Assembly: GCA_024232965.1 (NCBI GenBank) | Contig: JACKQF010000008.1 | Location: 273,322-337,321, forward strand | DNA length: 64,000 nt | Direction: 5' to 3' | DNA from: Verrucomicrobiaceae bacterium | GTDB taxonomy: Bacteria > Verrucomicrobiota > Verrucomicrobiia > Verrucomicrobiales > Verrucomicrobiaceae | Shown here: positions 1 to 10,100 of the stretch, piece by piece | Layout of the letters: each line of letters starts with the position of its first letter | How positions within the stretch are numbered: position 1 is the stretch's first letter | Position numbers and translations under genes: made by a program | The notes under the pieces: generated by a model | Told to the model about the DNA's origin: nothing | Databases searched by the model: none | Seen by the model: the letters and a program-made list of their open reading frames with translations, nothing else

Positions 1-88
1 CAGGCAGCGGCAAAAAATCGAACGTTTGCAATCGCTCGCATCCTGCGGCATAGGGGACGGTTCTGATTATATTTGCCCCTTTAAAAGT

Positions 89-1738
89 GTGAGCGACCCG
101 CAACGACCCAAAAAACCATCTCTTCTCGGCCGTCTGAAGGCCAAGATCCAAAGCGTCATCGGCGGTAAGCCCAAGGCCACCCCAACGCCCTCCCCCGCCC
201 CGACCAATCGCCCACCACGCCCAAAAGCTGAGCATGAAGGCCCTCGCCGCGAGCGTGAAGGTGGCGAAGGCCGCCCCAGGGAGCGCGATCCCCGCAGGCG
301 CAGCCGCGGCGAGTCCGGTCCACAGCGCGAGCGCACCGAAGGCGGCGAAGACCGCCCACCACGCGAACGCCGCGAGCGAGACCGTGATCGCGGCCCACGC
401 GGCGGCGGTGGCGGACGTGACCGTCGTGACCGTGGTCCTCGCCGGGAAACGGATGGCGACGAACCACGCAATGGCAAGCCCCGCGAAGTTGAACCACGCG
501 AGGTTCCGCCAGCGCCCCCAGAAGTGCCAGCAGGCCCCTACGCCGCCGCTTTCGAAGCCCTGGGCATCAGCCCTGCCGTTCTCGCCGGCATCCGGGAGTC
601 CGGTTACGAAACGCCCACCACGATCCAAGAAAAGGCGATCCCCGCAGTCATTGAAGGACGCGATGTCATCGGTGCCTCCCAGACAGGCACGGGCAAGACA
701 GCAGCCTTCGCCCTCCCTACCCTCACTCGGCTCGGCCCACCAGGGACTTTCCGTTGCCTCGTGCTAGAGCCGACCCGCGAGTTGGCCGCCCAGGTGGTAG
801 AGCAGTTTGAAAAATACGGAAAGCACACCGGACTGCGCACCCTCCTCGTGCACGGTGGGGTCGGCTATGATCGCCAGCGCAAGGGCCTGCAACGCGGCGT
901 CGATGTCGTCGTCGCCACCCCAGGCCGTCTCCTTGACTTCATGCAAGACGGCACCGCCTGCCTCGATGACATCCAAGTCCTCATTCTCGATGAGGTGGAT
1001 CGCATGCTCGACATGGGCTTCCTGCCAGACGTGCGCCGCATCGTCAGCAAGACCCCTGCTGCCCGTCAGACGCTGTTTTTCTCCGCCACCATGCCGCCGC
1101 AGATCCAGAATCTGGCAGACTTCGCCCTGAAAGACCCCGTCTCGATCGAAATTGGCATCCGTTTTTCCCCTGCGGAGACCGTCAGCCACTACATGTACCC
1201 GGTCGCTGGTGATCAGCGGGAGGAATTAATGTTGGCCATCCTGAAGCAGACTCACTTTACCAGCGTCATGATCTTCACCCGCACCAAGGTGCAGGCAGAT
1301 CACCTCTACGCCGCACTCCAGCAGATGGGCGAATATAAGGCCGCGGTCATGCACTCCGACATCCGCCAAAGCGAGCGGGAAGCAGCCCTGCGCGGCTTCC
1401 GCAGTGGCGAATTCGACGTCATTGTCGCCACCGACCTTGCCGCTCGCGGTCTGGACATCAGTGGTGTTAGCCACGTCATCAACTACATGGTTCCAGAGAA
1501 CCCTGAAGACTACGTGCACCGCATCGGCCGCACCGGCCGCGCCCAGAAGGAAGGCGATGCTTACACGCTCTTTTCCGCCGAAGAACTGCCGTTTGTCACC
1601 TCCATCGAACGTCTCATCGACCAGAAAATCGAGCGCAAAAAGCTGCCCGACTTCGACTACAAATACACCACCGTCCTCGACGAAGAAGATCGCGCACGCG
1701 CCATCCTCAGTGGTCGCAAAAAGAAGAAGCGCAGATAG
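89..1738 (+). CDS. DEAD-box ATP-dependent RNA helicase (RhlE-like)
   Basis: RNA helicase expected to unwind or remodel RNA duplexes in the cytoplasm (ribosome assembly, RNA decay). From a GTG at 89 the protein is 549 residues. Residues 1-150 are low-complexity, rich in Arg, Pro, Glu and Gly, like the RGG-type tails of RNA-binding helicases but placed N-terminally. The helicase core follows: motif I SQTGTGKT (about 197-204), Ia PTRELAAQ, Ib TPGRLLD, motif II DEVD (about 301-304) instead of DEAD, motif III SAT, and motif VI HRIGRTGR. The end is basic (GRKKKKRR). An in-frame TTG at 26 would add 21 residues; neither start has a clear ribosome-binding site, and the frame is open to the left edge region, so the start is uncertain. 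The family call is firm, the RhlE subgroup is inference. Confidence 0.9.
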   Translation: MSDPQRPKKPSLLGRLKAKIQSVIGGKPKATPTPSPAPTNRPPRPKAEHEGPRREREGGEGRPRERDPRRRSRGESGPQRERTEGGEDRPPRERRERDRDRGPRGGGGGRDRRDRGPRRETDGDEPRNGKPREVEPREVPPAPPEVPAGPYAAAFEALGISPAVLAGIRESGYETPTTIQEKAIPAVIEGRDVIGASQTGTGKTAAFALPTLTRLGPPGTFRCLVLEPTRELAAQVVEQFEKYGKHTGLRTLLVHGGVGYDRQRKGLQRGVDVVVATPGRLLDFMQDGTACLDDIQVLILDEVDRMLDMGFLPDVRRIVSKTPAARQTLFFSATMPPQIQNLADFALKDPVSIEIGIRFSPAETVSHYMYPVAGDQREELMLAILKQTHFTSVMIFTRTKVQADHLYAALQQMGEYKAAVMHSDIRQSEREAALRGFRSGEFDVIVATDLAARGLDISGVSHVINYMVPENPEDYVHRIGRTGRAQKEGDAYTLFSAEELPFVTSIERLIDQKIERKKLPDFDYKYTTVLDEEDRARAILSGRKKKKRR

Positions 1739-1750
1739 TCGAGCTAAGGC

Positions 1751-2281
1751 TCAAAATCCCTCAAATCGGCGGTCTGCGGCGTCTAGGGCCTCAGACCGTC
1801 CCAAGACCCCGGTCGTGAGGGCCACGCGCAAGCGGTCAACCACGGTTAGACGCTTTGCCGTGCAGTAGTCACTGGTCGCCACTTCCAGGGTTCCGACTTT
1901 GCCGCCCCCTGGCGCAGCCTTGTAACAGGACACGCGAGAGCGGTCCCCGCCCATGCGGAAATCTGCGCCAGCAAAGGTCAATACCCCGCTCCACCCGCCC
2001 GGTGGCAGATTGGCGCGCAGCAGCGCCTCCGCCTCCAGCGCAGTCAGATCCGCCTTGCGGAAAAAGATGCGCCAGGCCACCCCTTCGTGGTATTCGACGA
2101 GGATCGATACACCGCTCTTGCTATACAACAGAGCGTCCGGATCGCTGGCCTGGAGCGAGGCCTCCCGGTGCTCCACCGGTTGCCCATAGCGGGCAGTGCA
2201 CTCAGCGACGGTTTCGCCGATGCGAGCCTGGGCGCTACCGACACCCACTAACCAAGAGAAAACCAAAAGCCGTACGATCAT
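1751..2281 (-). CDS. Small secreted protein of unknown function
   Basis: 176 residues. The N-terminus (MIVRLLVFSWLVGVGSAQA) reads as a signal peptide with an AxA-type cleavage site, so the mature protein is probably periplasmic. The mature part opens with RIGETVAECTARYGQPV, a pattern I associate with small exported proteins of unknown function in this phylum. Four cysteines are visible including the signal-proximal one (AECTARYG), so a disulfide is possible. It is convergent with the helicase gene, with 12 bp between the stops. No function is assigned. Confidence 0.7.
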   Translation of the reverse strand: MIVRLLVFSWLVGVGSAQARIGETVAECTARYGQPVEHREASLQASDPDALLYSKSGVSILVEYHEGVAWRIFFRKADLTALEAEALLRANLPPGGWSGVLTFAGADFRMGGDRSRVSCYKAAPGGGKVGTLEVATSDYCTAKRLTVVDRLRVALTTGVLGRSEALDAADRRFEGF

Positions 2282-2460
2282 CGGCGGCAGACTACACGGC
2301 GCACTGCCATCCCGTCAATGCCTTGGTTTTGGGCAGGTTTTGAGCTTTTTGAAAAAAGATCAAACCGCACCCCAAGAAGACTTGACCGCTAGGCGTGATT
2401 TGACCTGGAAGTCTTTCTCCTTTTTCGCTACAATCCCCTCGATAACACATTCTAAGTGCC

Positions 2461-4542
2461 ATGAATCCTAGCCAACCAGCCAGCGAAACCCCAGCGCAAC
2501 CGAATCCGCAATCGGCCCCACCACCGCCTCCAGGATATCCGCAGGGCTACCCGCCGCCAGGCTACCCACCGGGGTATCCGCCTCAAGGTTACCCAGCACA
2601 GGGCTATCCGCAGGGTTACGCGCCCCCACCGGGATACGGCTATCCTCCTGGCTACGCTCCGCCTCCAGGCTACCCCGCTCCCCAGGGTTACCCAGCCATG
2701 CCTTACCCGCCACCACAGGGCTATCCTGTGCAGGGGCATCCGATGCCGATGCCCGGCGGAATGCCACCGCCACCCACAGGCAGCGGTGCAGTCGCAATTC
2801 CAGCTCCTTCGGGCGTCACGAGCCCGGCCCCCGCAGTTGCACCCCCGCCACCATCAATCCAAGCCGCCCCACCAGCCCCGTCATCTGTGGCAGCGCCTGC
2901 GGTCGCCGTCTTCGAAGAAGAAGCGGTCGCGCAGCCAGTTGATGCCGATGGTGTCCACATCTTTCACCCCCCTGCGCTCACCCATTTCGAGGAAGCCAAG
3001 CCGCAGAATGGTTTTGTCAAAATGTGGAAGAAGATCGGTGGCGGCTCGCTGACCCTCAGCCTCGCCATTCACGCCGGCATCATCCTTCTGGCGGGGATCA
3101 TCGTCCTGACCGCGCAGGCAATTCAGCCGCAGGTGGATTTCCTCCCCGGTGGCGGCACTCAGGCAGGCAAAGACGCCAGCGCAGACATGCAGCACAAGGT
3201 GCAGCAGAAAAAGCGCTCCGTCATCAGCAAGGCCATGCCGATGAAAAAGATCGTTTCCACCAGCGTCACTGCAGACATCGCCCTGCCAGAGGCCCCGCCA
3301 GACATGCTCGATGTGCCCGACGTTAGCTCCATGCTAGGCGGCGGTGCCATGGCCGGTGGTGGTTTTGGGAAAGGCGGCTCCGGCGGCGGTTTCGGCAATG
3401 GCATGGGCATCGGCGGCGCCTCCGGCTTCGTCAGCCTGCCCCCCGCGATGCGCAGCCGTTGCTCCACCCAGGAACGTCTCGAAAAACTCCGTCAAAACGG
3501 CGGATCCCCTGAGTGCGAGGCTGCGGTGTCCCGCTCCCTGGAATGGCTTAAAACCCAGCAAAATCCGGACGGATCATGGGGCAAGGCAAACAAGGCAGCG
3601 ATGACCGGTCTGGCCTTACTTTGCTACCTAGGCCGCTGTGAAACGCCAGACTCCCCGTTCTATGGCGACAACGTTATGAAGGGCATCCTTTATCTGATCG
3701 AACTGTCCAAGAAGAACGAATACGGAGCGATCACCGACGACTTCAAAGGCAATGCCGGCGCCTACGAGCACGGCATCGCCACCTACGCGCTGGGGGAGAT
3801 GTACACCCTGGCCCGACTCGGCAGCAAGTCGCTCCCTGGCATGCGCGAAGCCTTTGAAAAAGGCGTTGAGCTGATCATCAAATGCCAGAACACCGAGGGC
3901 AAGGCAGAAGGTTCTTGGGACTACTACACGAAGAATATCTCCGAAGGTAAGCCCACCAGCTCTCGCGAAGACTTGTCTGTTGCAGGCTGGCAATATCAGG
4001 CGCTCAAGGCAGCCAAACATACAGGCCTCAAGATCACCGGTCTCCACAGTGCCATCGACAAAACCGTCAAATACATCGAAGGTCTGCAGACCAAGGACGG
4101 CGGGATTGGCAAACCCTCTCGTGACGCCCACTACAACCAGTGGAGCCTCACCGGCGCTGGCGTGCTTGGCCTCCAAACCCTCGGCAAATCCGGCAAAAAA
4201 TCGGCCATCAACAAGGGCATGAAGTTTCTCCGTGACTTCATCACCGCCGAGCCTCTGGACTGGAACAAGAACTGCAATCTCTACTGCTGGTACTACTACA
4301 CCCAGGCATTCTTCCAGCAGGGCGGCGACGACTGGAAGTTCTACAACGAGCAGGTCCTCCCTCAGCTACTCAACAACCAAGCAGCCGATGGCAGCTGGAA
4401 GACCGAGCGCCCAAACTGGGAGTCCGGCGGCACGAGGGGCAACGCGATCTACCGCCAAGCCCTCTGCACCTTGCAACTGGAGGTCTATTACCGCTACCTG
4501 AAGGTCGCAGATCGTGAAGACGAGTCCTTCTTTGAGCGTTAG
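2461..4542 (+). CDS. Membrane-anchored prenyltransferase/squalene-cyclase-type toroid protein with Pro-rich N-terminus
   Basis: 693 residues in three parts. Residues 1-150 are Pro/Gly/Tyr/Gln-rich with many PGYP and QGYP repeats, likely disordered and cytoplasmic. A single hydrophobic segment (about 197-220, core LAIHAGIILLAGIIVL) resembles the N-terminal anchor of TonB-like proteins. After a Gly-rich linker (about 295-325), residues from about 349 on carry repeated alpha/alpha motifs such as WLKTQQNPDGSWG and TKDGGIG, the QxxxGxW signature of prenyltransferase/terpene-cyclase toroids. The usual DXDD catalytic motif of squalene-hopene cyclase is not evident, so a binding or scaffold role is as likely as catalysis. 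A TACAAT hexamer at 2429 could be a -10 element; no good -35 lies at normal spacing. Confidence 0.8.
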   Translation: MNPSQPASETPAQPNPQSAPPPPPGYPQGYPPPGYPPGYPPQGYPAQGYPQGYAPPPGYGYPPGYAPPPGYPAPQGYPAMPYPPPQGYPVQGHPMPMPGGMPPPPTGSGAVAIPAPSGVTSPAPAVAPPPPSIQAAPPAPSSVAAPAVAVFEEEAVAQPVDADGVHIFHPPALTHFEEAKPQNGFVKMWKKIGGGSLTLSLAIHAGIILLAGIIVLTAQAIQPQVDFLPGGGTQAGKDASADMQHKVQQKKRSVISKAMPMKKIVSTSVTADIALPEAPPDMLDVPDVSSMLGGGAMAGGGFGKGGSGGGFGNGMGIGGASGFVSLPPAMRSRCSTQERLEKLRQNGGSPECEAAVSRSLEWLKTQQNPDGSWGKANKAAMTGLALLCYLGRCETPDSPFYGDNVMKGILYLIELSKKNEYGAITDDFKGNAGAYEHGIATYALGEMYTLARLGSKSLPGMREAFEKGVELIIKCQNTEGKAEGSWDYYTKNISEGKPTSSREDLSVAGWQYQALKAAKHTGLKITGLHSAIDKTVKYIEGLQTKDGGIGKPSRDAHYNQWSLTGAGVLGLQTLGKSGKKSAINKGMKFLRDFITAEPLDWNKNCNLYCWYYYTQAFFQQGGDDWKFYNEQVLPQLLNNQAADGSWKTERPNWESGGTRGNAIYRQALCTLQLEVYYRYLKVADREDESFFER

Positions 4543-4558
4543 TCTTGCCGCGCAGCCC

Positions 4559-4580
4559 AGGCGGGTCTAAGCTCCCGCCT
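4559..4580 (+). promoter_or_regulatory. Short hairpin immediately before the TPR gene start
   Basis: A perfect 7-bp inverted repeat, AGGCGGG and CCCGCCT with an 8-nt loop, ends two bases before the ATG at 4583. No T-tract follows, so it is not a standard intrinsic terminator. It could limit translation of the downstream gene or stabilise the upstream mRNA. The structure is visible; the function is a guess. Confidence 0.3.
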
Positions 4581-4582
4581 TC

Positions 4583-7078
4583 ATGACCCGACAAATCATC
4601 CTTGCCTTGGCGATCAGTTGGCCCGGTGCAGCACTCGCAGCTCTGGACGCTGAGCCCGAGTTCATAGCCGCACGCAGCGCCCTTGCCGACGGCTTGGGAA
4701 GCGTCGCGGCTCTCAAGGCAGAGCGGCTCCTCGGCGATGGCAGCAAGCGCTCAAAGGACGAAACCGCGACACTCGCAGCCATGGCCGTCGAAGGTTGGCT
4801 GCGCGCAAAGGACGGACAGCGGGCACTCTCGATACTTGATAAGCACAAGATCCAAGACGATCCATTCTGGCGCGGCCTCGCCTTGATGAAGCTGGAACGG
4901 CTTGAAGAGGCCGAAGCCACGCTGCGCAAGTGTGACAAGTCCAGCCCGATGGCCGAACGTGCGCTCATGGCCATCGCCCAGATCGAAATGGCCGGCGGCC
5001 GAGATGGTGCCGCCCGGAAAGAAGTCAAAGACCTCCGCAATAGCCAAGACACAGACATTGCCCGTCGCGCTAGGCTCCTCTACAACGAACTGGAACTCGA
5101 AGTGCCACGCATCGAAGTCGTTGCGGATCGTCTCAGCAAAGAAAAAGACAATTCTGAGCCAGGCCCGCTCGCCTATCTTCGCGCACGTGTGGCCATGGAA
5201 CAGGGTGACTATCCCTCTGCGAGGAAAGGCCTGACCGCGCTGCTCAAGACCAGCACAGGCGGCATGCGACTCCATCATGCAGCCACCGTTCTCTTGGCAG
5301 AGGTTCAGCGGCGCAGCGGCAAACCCACAGAAGCATCGAAGATCCTCCTGCAATTCCTCGAAAAGACCACCAACAGCGATTTCAGCAACGAAGCCTTTGA
5401 GACGCTCTCCCGCGCACGCGACGCCGAACAGCGGAAGGACATCACCCCCTTGCCTTCCGCCGTTCTGGATTGGATTGCCGATAGCACCGCACCTCAGCGG
5501 CAGGCATATGCGCTTTTCCTCGCCGCCCGCTGGCTTTCCCGCCAGGACCGCAAAGCGGAAGCTGCAGGACTACTCGAAGCCCTTTTGGCGATCGCACCAG
5601 GACACCGCAAGGAGAGCGAAACGATGCGGCTCCTCATGGAGATCTATGGAGGTCTCAACGCCGATCAGCGCGTGCTCGCCCTTTCACAATCATGGCGCAA
5701 GAACTACGGTGGAGGTGCATCCTCAGAGGTTGATTTTGTCACTGGAAAGATCCTGTTTTCTCGAACGGAATACGGCAAGGCCACGGACCTTTTCCGCAGC
5801 GCCGCAGAGTTGTCCAGCAACCTCGCGGATCGGCGTCGTGCGCTCTACAATGCGGGTATCTGTGCCCTCAAGGCAGGCGAGGTCGCGCTCTTCCAAACTC
5901 TCCTCGCCCAGTTGCAAAACGTCAGCACCGATCCGCAGCCACGCCCAACTTCGGGAGAAACCGCAGAGGATCTCGAACTTGATCGCGCCCTCGAAATGGC
6001 CGCTAAAGGCACCAATGGGGCAGAGAGGGAGCTGGAACGGTTTGCCCAAGAGAACCCCAATCACCCTCGCCGCGCCGAGGCCAAAATCGCCCAAGCGGAA
6101 ATGGCCCTACTTGACGTACCAGCCCGCGTCAAAGCTGCCGAAGAAGCCCTGGCAGATGCCGAAAAGCAGCCCAATCTCACAGAGCACCTCCAGCAGCGTA
6201 TTGCCTACACCCGGCTGTGGGCCAGTGAAGCCGTGGGCGATCTGAAAACGTTGACGCAGATCGGTCTCGGCTTTCTCAAAAAATGGCCAGAGGCTCCTCT
6301 CGCTGCAGAGATCCGAATGAAGGTCGCAGACGCCTATTTTCGAATGGAAGACATGGCCAACGCGCGCACGCAATTTGAGATCGTCGCCCTAGACTATCCC
6401 GACAGCCCATACGCAGACACGGCTCTCTTCTTCGCTGGTCGCGCAGCCATGGTTGTCGGTGGTGCCGATAGCCTCAATACAGCCATCGAGATCTGGGAGG
6501 AACTCGCAGATCGCGGCGGCCCCTTGGCATTTGAAGCACGCCATCAACAAGCCGTCGCCAAACGACGCGAAGGCAGCGAGACAGAAGCACTCAAGGTCAT
6601 CGAAAGCCTACTGACAGACACGAAAGTTAACACAGACATGCGCCGCTCATTGATCTGCGAGAAGGCCGAAATCCTGCAATTGCTCGGCGCCAAGGACCCC
6701 AAGCTACTCGAAGAAGCCGTCAAAACCCTGGGCCAATTGGCAGCGGAAAAAAACCTGCCCTTCGACTGGCTAGCACGTGCCAGTAGCGAGCGAGCCTCTG
6801 CATTGCGTGCCCTTGGGAAGCCGGATGAGGCCTTGGAAGCCTGCTACAGCATCGTCCAGAAGGCCGACTACGACCACCCTGGAACGCCCACAGAGTTTGT
6901 CTGGTTCTACAAAGCGGGTTTCCTTGCTGTCGATCTTTTGGTGGAAAAGCAGCAGTGGGAGGCCGCCGCGCGCACCGCAGAACGAATCGCACAAACCTCT
7001 GGCGATCGTGCTACCGAGGCCAAAGATCTCGCTACAAAAATCCGCCTCGATCACTACCTCTGGGACGAAACCAAGTGA
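4583..7078 (+). CDS. Exported tetratricopeptide-repeat protein
   Basis: 831 residues with an N-terminal signal peptide (MTRQIILALAISWPGAALA) and then an almost wholly alpha-helical, Ala/Leu/Glu-rich sequence with TPR-like units throughout, for example around LAAEIRMKVADAYFRMEDMA followed by ARTQFEIVALDYPDSPYA, a pattern typical of periplasmic BamD/YbgF-like TPRs. It follows the toroid protein by 40 bp and precedes the TamB-like gene by 44 bp, all on the plus strand, so an operon is likely. A scaffold role in envelope assembly is inferred from position only. Confidence 0.8.
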   Translation: MTRQIILALAISWPGAALAALDAEPEFIAARSALADGLGSVAALKAERLLGDGSKRSKDETATLAAMAVEGWLRAKDGQRALSILDKHKIQDDPFWRGLALMKLERLEEAEATLRKCDKSSPMAERALMAIAQIEMAGGRDGAARKEVKDLRNSQDTDIARRARLLYNELELEVPRIEVVADRLSKEKDNSEPGPLAYLRARVAMEQGDYPSARKGLTALLKTSTGGMRLHHAATVLLAEVQRRSGKPTEASKILLQFLEKTTNSDFSNEAFETLSRARDAEQRKDITPLPSAVLDWIADSTAPQRQAYALFLAARWLSRQDRKAEAAGLLEALLAIAPGHRKESETMRLLMEIYGGLNADQRVLALSQSWRKNYGGGASSEVDFVTGKILFSRTEYGKATDLFRSAAELSSNLADRRRALYNAGICALKAGEVALFQTLLAQLQNVSTDPQPRPTSGETAEDLELDRALEMAAKGTNGAERELERFAQENPNHPRRAEAKIAQAEMALLDVPARVKAAEEALADAEKQPNLTEHLQQRIAYTRLWASEAVGDLKTLTQIGLGFLKKWPEAPLAAEIRMKVADAYFRMEDMANARTQFEIVALDYPDSPYADTALFFAGRAAMVVGGADSLNTAIEIWEELADRGGPLAFEARHQQAVAKRREGSETEALKVIESLLTDTKVNTDMRRSLICEKAEILQLLGAKDPKLLEEAVKTLGQLAAEKNLPFDWLARASSERASALRALGKPDEALEACYSIVQKADYDHPGTPTEFVWFYKAGFLAVDLLVEKQQWEAAARTAERIAQTSGDRATEAKDLATKIRLDHYLWDETK

Positions 7079-7122
7079 TGCAGCCCACCTGCTAGTCCCC
7101 GTCAATCGCCAGCTGGAAGGCC

Positions 7123-10100
7123 ATGCCAGAAGCCCCTCCACCTCCCGCCAAAAAACGTTCCTTTCTGTCGCGTTGGTTTCGGCGCATCCTTTTGGCGGGA
7201 CTATTGCTTCTGGCGGTGGCGCTGATTTTCCATCAGGCTCTACTGCGCTTCACGCTGAATCACCTAGCGCCTCCGATTGCCAAACGTTTTGGCTACGAAC
7301 TGAGATGGCAAGTTGGCGGCTCGGTGACCTCTGACTTGGAGTTAAAGAGTCTCACTCTCTCAGGTCCACCAACGGGACCTCTCAAATCGCTGACCCTGCA
7401 CGATGCCTCGATGGGCTACGATCTTTGGCAACTTTGGCAGCATGGGCCGGACCGATTTCTTCAGCAGCTTCACCTGACGGATGCCGACATCGAGCTAGAC
7501 CTCCGCCCCCCCTCCCCGACACCAGCCCCGACGGCCAAAGCCATCCCAAAGAAGCCCCAGATTCCAGACATCCGTGTGGATGACATCCGGCTGCACAACA
7601 TCAATGTTCTACTCCACCTGCCGCAGGGCGATGTGAACCTGCGGGGACTAACGCTCGAACTCATTGAGGGCAGCAAAGGGCAATTCACCCTCAAGGAACT
7701 GTCCTTACCCGACGGCATGCATCTTGTCGATGTGCATGGCACCACCGAGTTGCACGGACGCGCACTGACTCTCACTCAGGTCAATCTGCTTCCAAATCTT
7801 ATCGTGCACCGCTTGCACGCAGATCTCGCCGCACTTCCAGACGGTCCACTCCCCATCGAACTGAATGTCTCCAGCGGACCTGCAAAAGTTCAACTGTCCG
7901 GCAGTGTCAGCGGACTCTCCGACGAGCTCACTGTGGATGTGAATATCCAAATCGATGCTCTCGACCGCGCCAGACTTAGCCAATTCATAAAGCTCCCAGA
8001 GTCGCCGGACTGGAGCGCAGAGAGCCTCACCATCACCGCGCAGGGCCCACCGCTGCGCCCCGATTTATTGAAGGCGCAGGTTGCGCTCGACGGCCGCCTT
8101 GAATTACCCACCGTGCCGATCGCAGGGAATGTTCAAACCGAGTTCCAAATGAGCGACGCTCAGCTTCACGTGAGCAAACTCGGCTTCACCTCCGGTGCCA
8201 CCACGCTGGAGGCCAGCGCCGATGCCACCCTCCCAGCCCAGTGGAAAGACATGGCCCGCATTGATGGTCAGGTCCAATGGAAGCTCGACTGCACGGCCCT
8301 CGAAACCCTCCCCCTAAAGAACCTGCAACTCTCCGGCCGGATGAATGGCACCGGGAGTGTAACGCTCACAAAAGGCAAACTCACCGACCTCACTTCGCAA
8401 CTCCATCTCACATCCATCAACATTGATGGAAGAAAAATCGACAAGCTCGACGTCGACACCGCTGGCTCGCTGGATCAGATCCAGATCAAGGCCATCGACA
8501 TCCAAATCGATCCCCGCAATCGGCTCGCGATCAGTGGTGATTTTTCTCCCAATCGCGATCGACCCTTCGACCTCAACTGGCAGGCACAATCCGACGATCT
8601 CGCCGCCGTGATGCAGTTCGCCGGCATCAAAGATCAACCTTTGCCCGAGGCCGGGAACTTAAAGCTCAACGGCCACGCCGCGGGCACCCTGGCGGCACTC
8701 AAGGCCAAGGATTTTTCAAGCGTCCAAGCAGATGTTCAACTCACCTTGACCGAGGCCAAGTGGCAGGGCGCAAGTCTTCAAGAGCTCAAGTTGGATGCCT
8801 CCTCCGACGCAGGCATTGCCTCGGTAAAAAACCTGTCGCTGACACTTGACGATCAAAACCACATTGCTCTCCAAGGCAAGGCGCCACTGAAACTCGATGG
8901 CCCCTTCCAGGGTCAGGCGGAGGCGCGACTCCCGGAACTTGGAAAGCTTGGCGCATGGCTCGCCCTCGCCAAGGCTCCCCCCATCGCCGCTGGGTCTTTG
9001 AACATGAATTGGAAGGGCAGTGGCGATCTCTCCCAGCGAACCATCGATGGCAAAGGAGACGTGGATTTGCAGGGCTTTCAAATGGCAGGCATCCCCGATC
9101 CGGTCTCTGCCACTTTGCTGATCACGCATGATGGGAAGCAACTCGAAGTCGAAAAGCTCACTGCTAGCACGGGACGCTTCCGCATCGAAGGTAGCGCCAC
9201 TGCTTCGGAGACAGACATCAACCTACGGGGGCTTCAGCTTTGGTCTGACGACACCAAACTTGCAGCACTGATTGCGAACGTCCCACTTTCACCCGGAACT
9301 CAACCACCCATCGATGCAACGCGCCCGCTCGACATCGATCTGCAGATGGAGAGCCTCAGCTTTGACCAGATCTCCGCAGCCATCGGCAAGCCCCTCCCAA
9401 TCAAAGGCACTGCCACGGCGAAGGTGAATCTCCACGGGCCGCTTCAATCATTGGCTGGCGATATCGCCGTGGACCTAGCAGACGTTAGCAGCGCAGCGAC
9501 GGGCGACAAACTCAAGCCTGCCCAGGTCAAATTCACAGCCCATCTCGCAGACGGCAAGATCCACACCGACCTCAGTGCACACCAGCCCCCGTTCGAGCCG
9601 CTGACCGCCAGCACCGATCTGCCATTGGACCTGCCGGCACTGCTAAACGATCCCACCGCGTTCACCAACGCACCCCTCCATGCAGAGATCGATCTTCCTG
9701 ACTCAGACCTCGACATCGTCCGCAGTTTCGTCCCAGCCATCGCAGAGATCGATGGGAAGATCGGCATGAAAGTCAACGTCGGCGGCACCCTCGCAAAACC
9801 AGACTACCAGGGGCTCCTCACGTTGAAAGCATCCCGCGTCCTTGCCACCGCGCCAGGTGCCCCCGAGTTGCGCGACGTGAATGCACGCTTCGCTCTTGCC
9901 GGACAAAACATCACCATCGAAGAACTCAGCGCGATGGTCGCAGGCGGGCAAGTCGGCGCAACTGGCACGGTAGATCTCACCCATCTGAAGGACCCCGCCT
10001 TTGACATCCACATCACCGCAGCAGACGCATTGATTGTGCGCGACGAGGCCCTGAGTCAGCGTGCCAATGCAGATCTCCACATCACCGGCTCACTCAAGAA

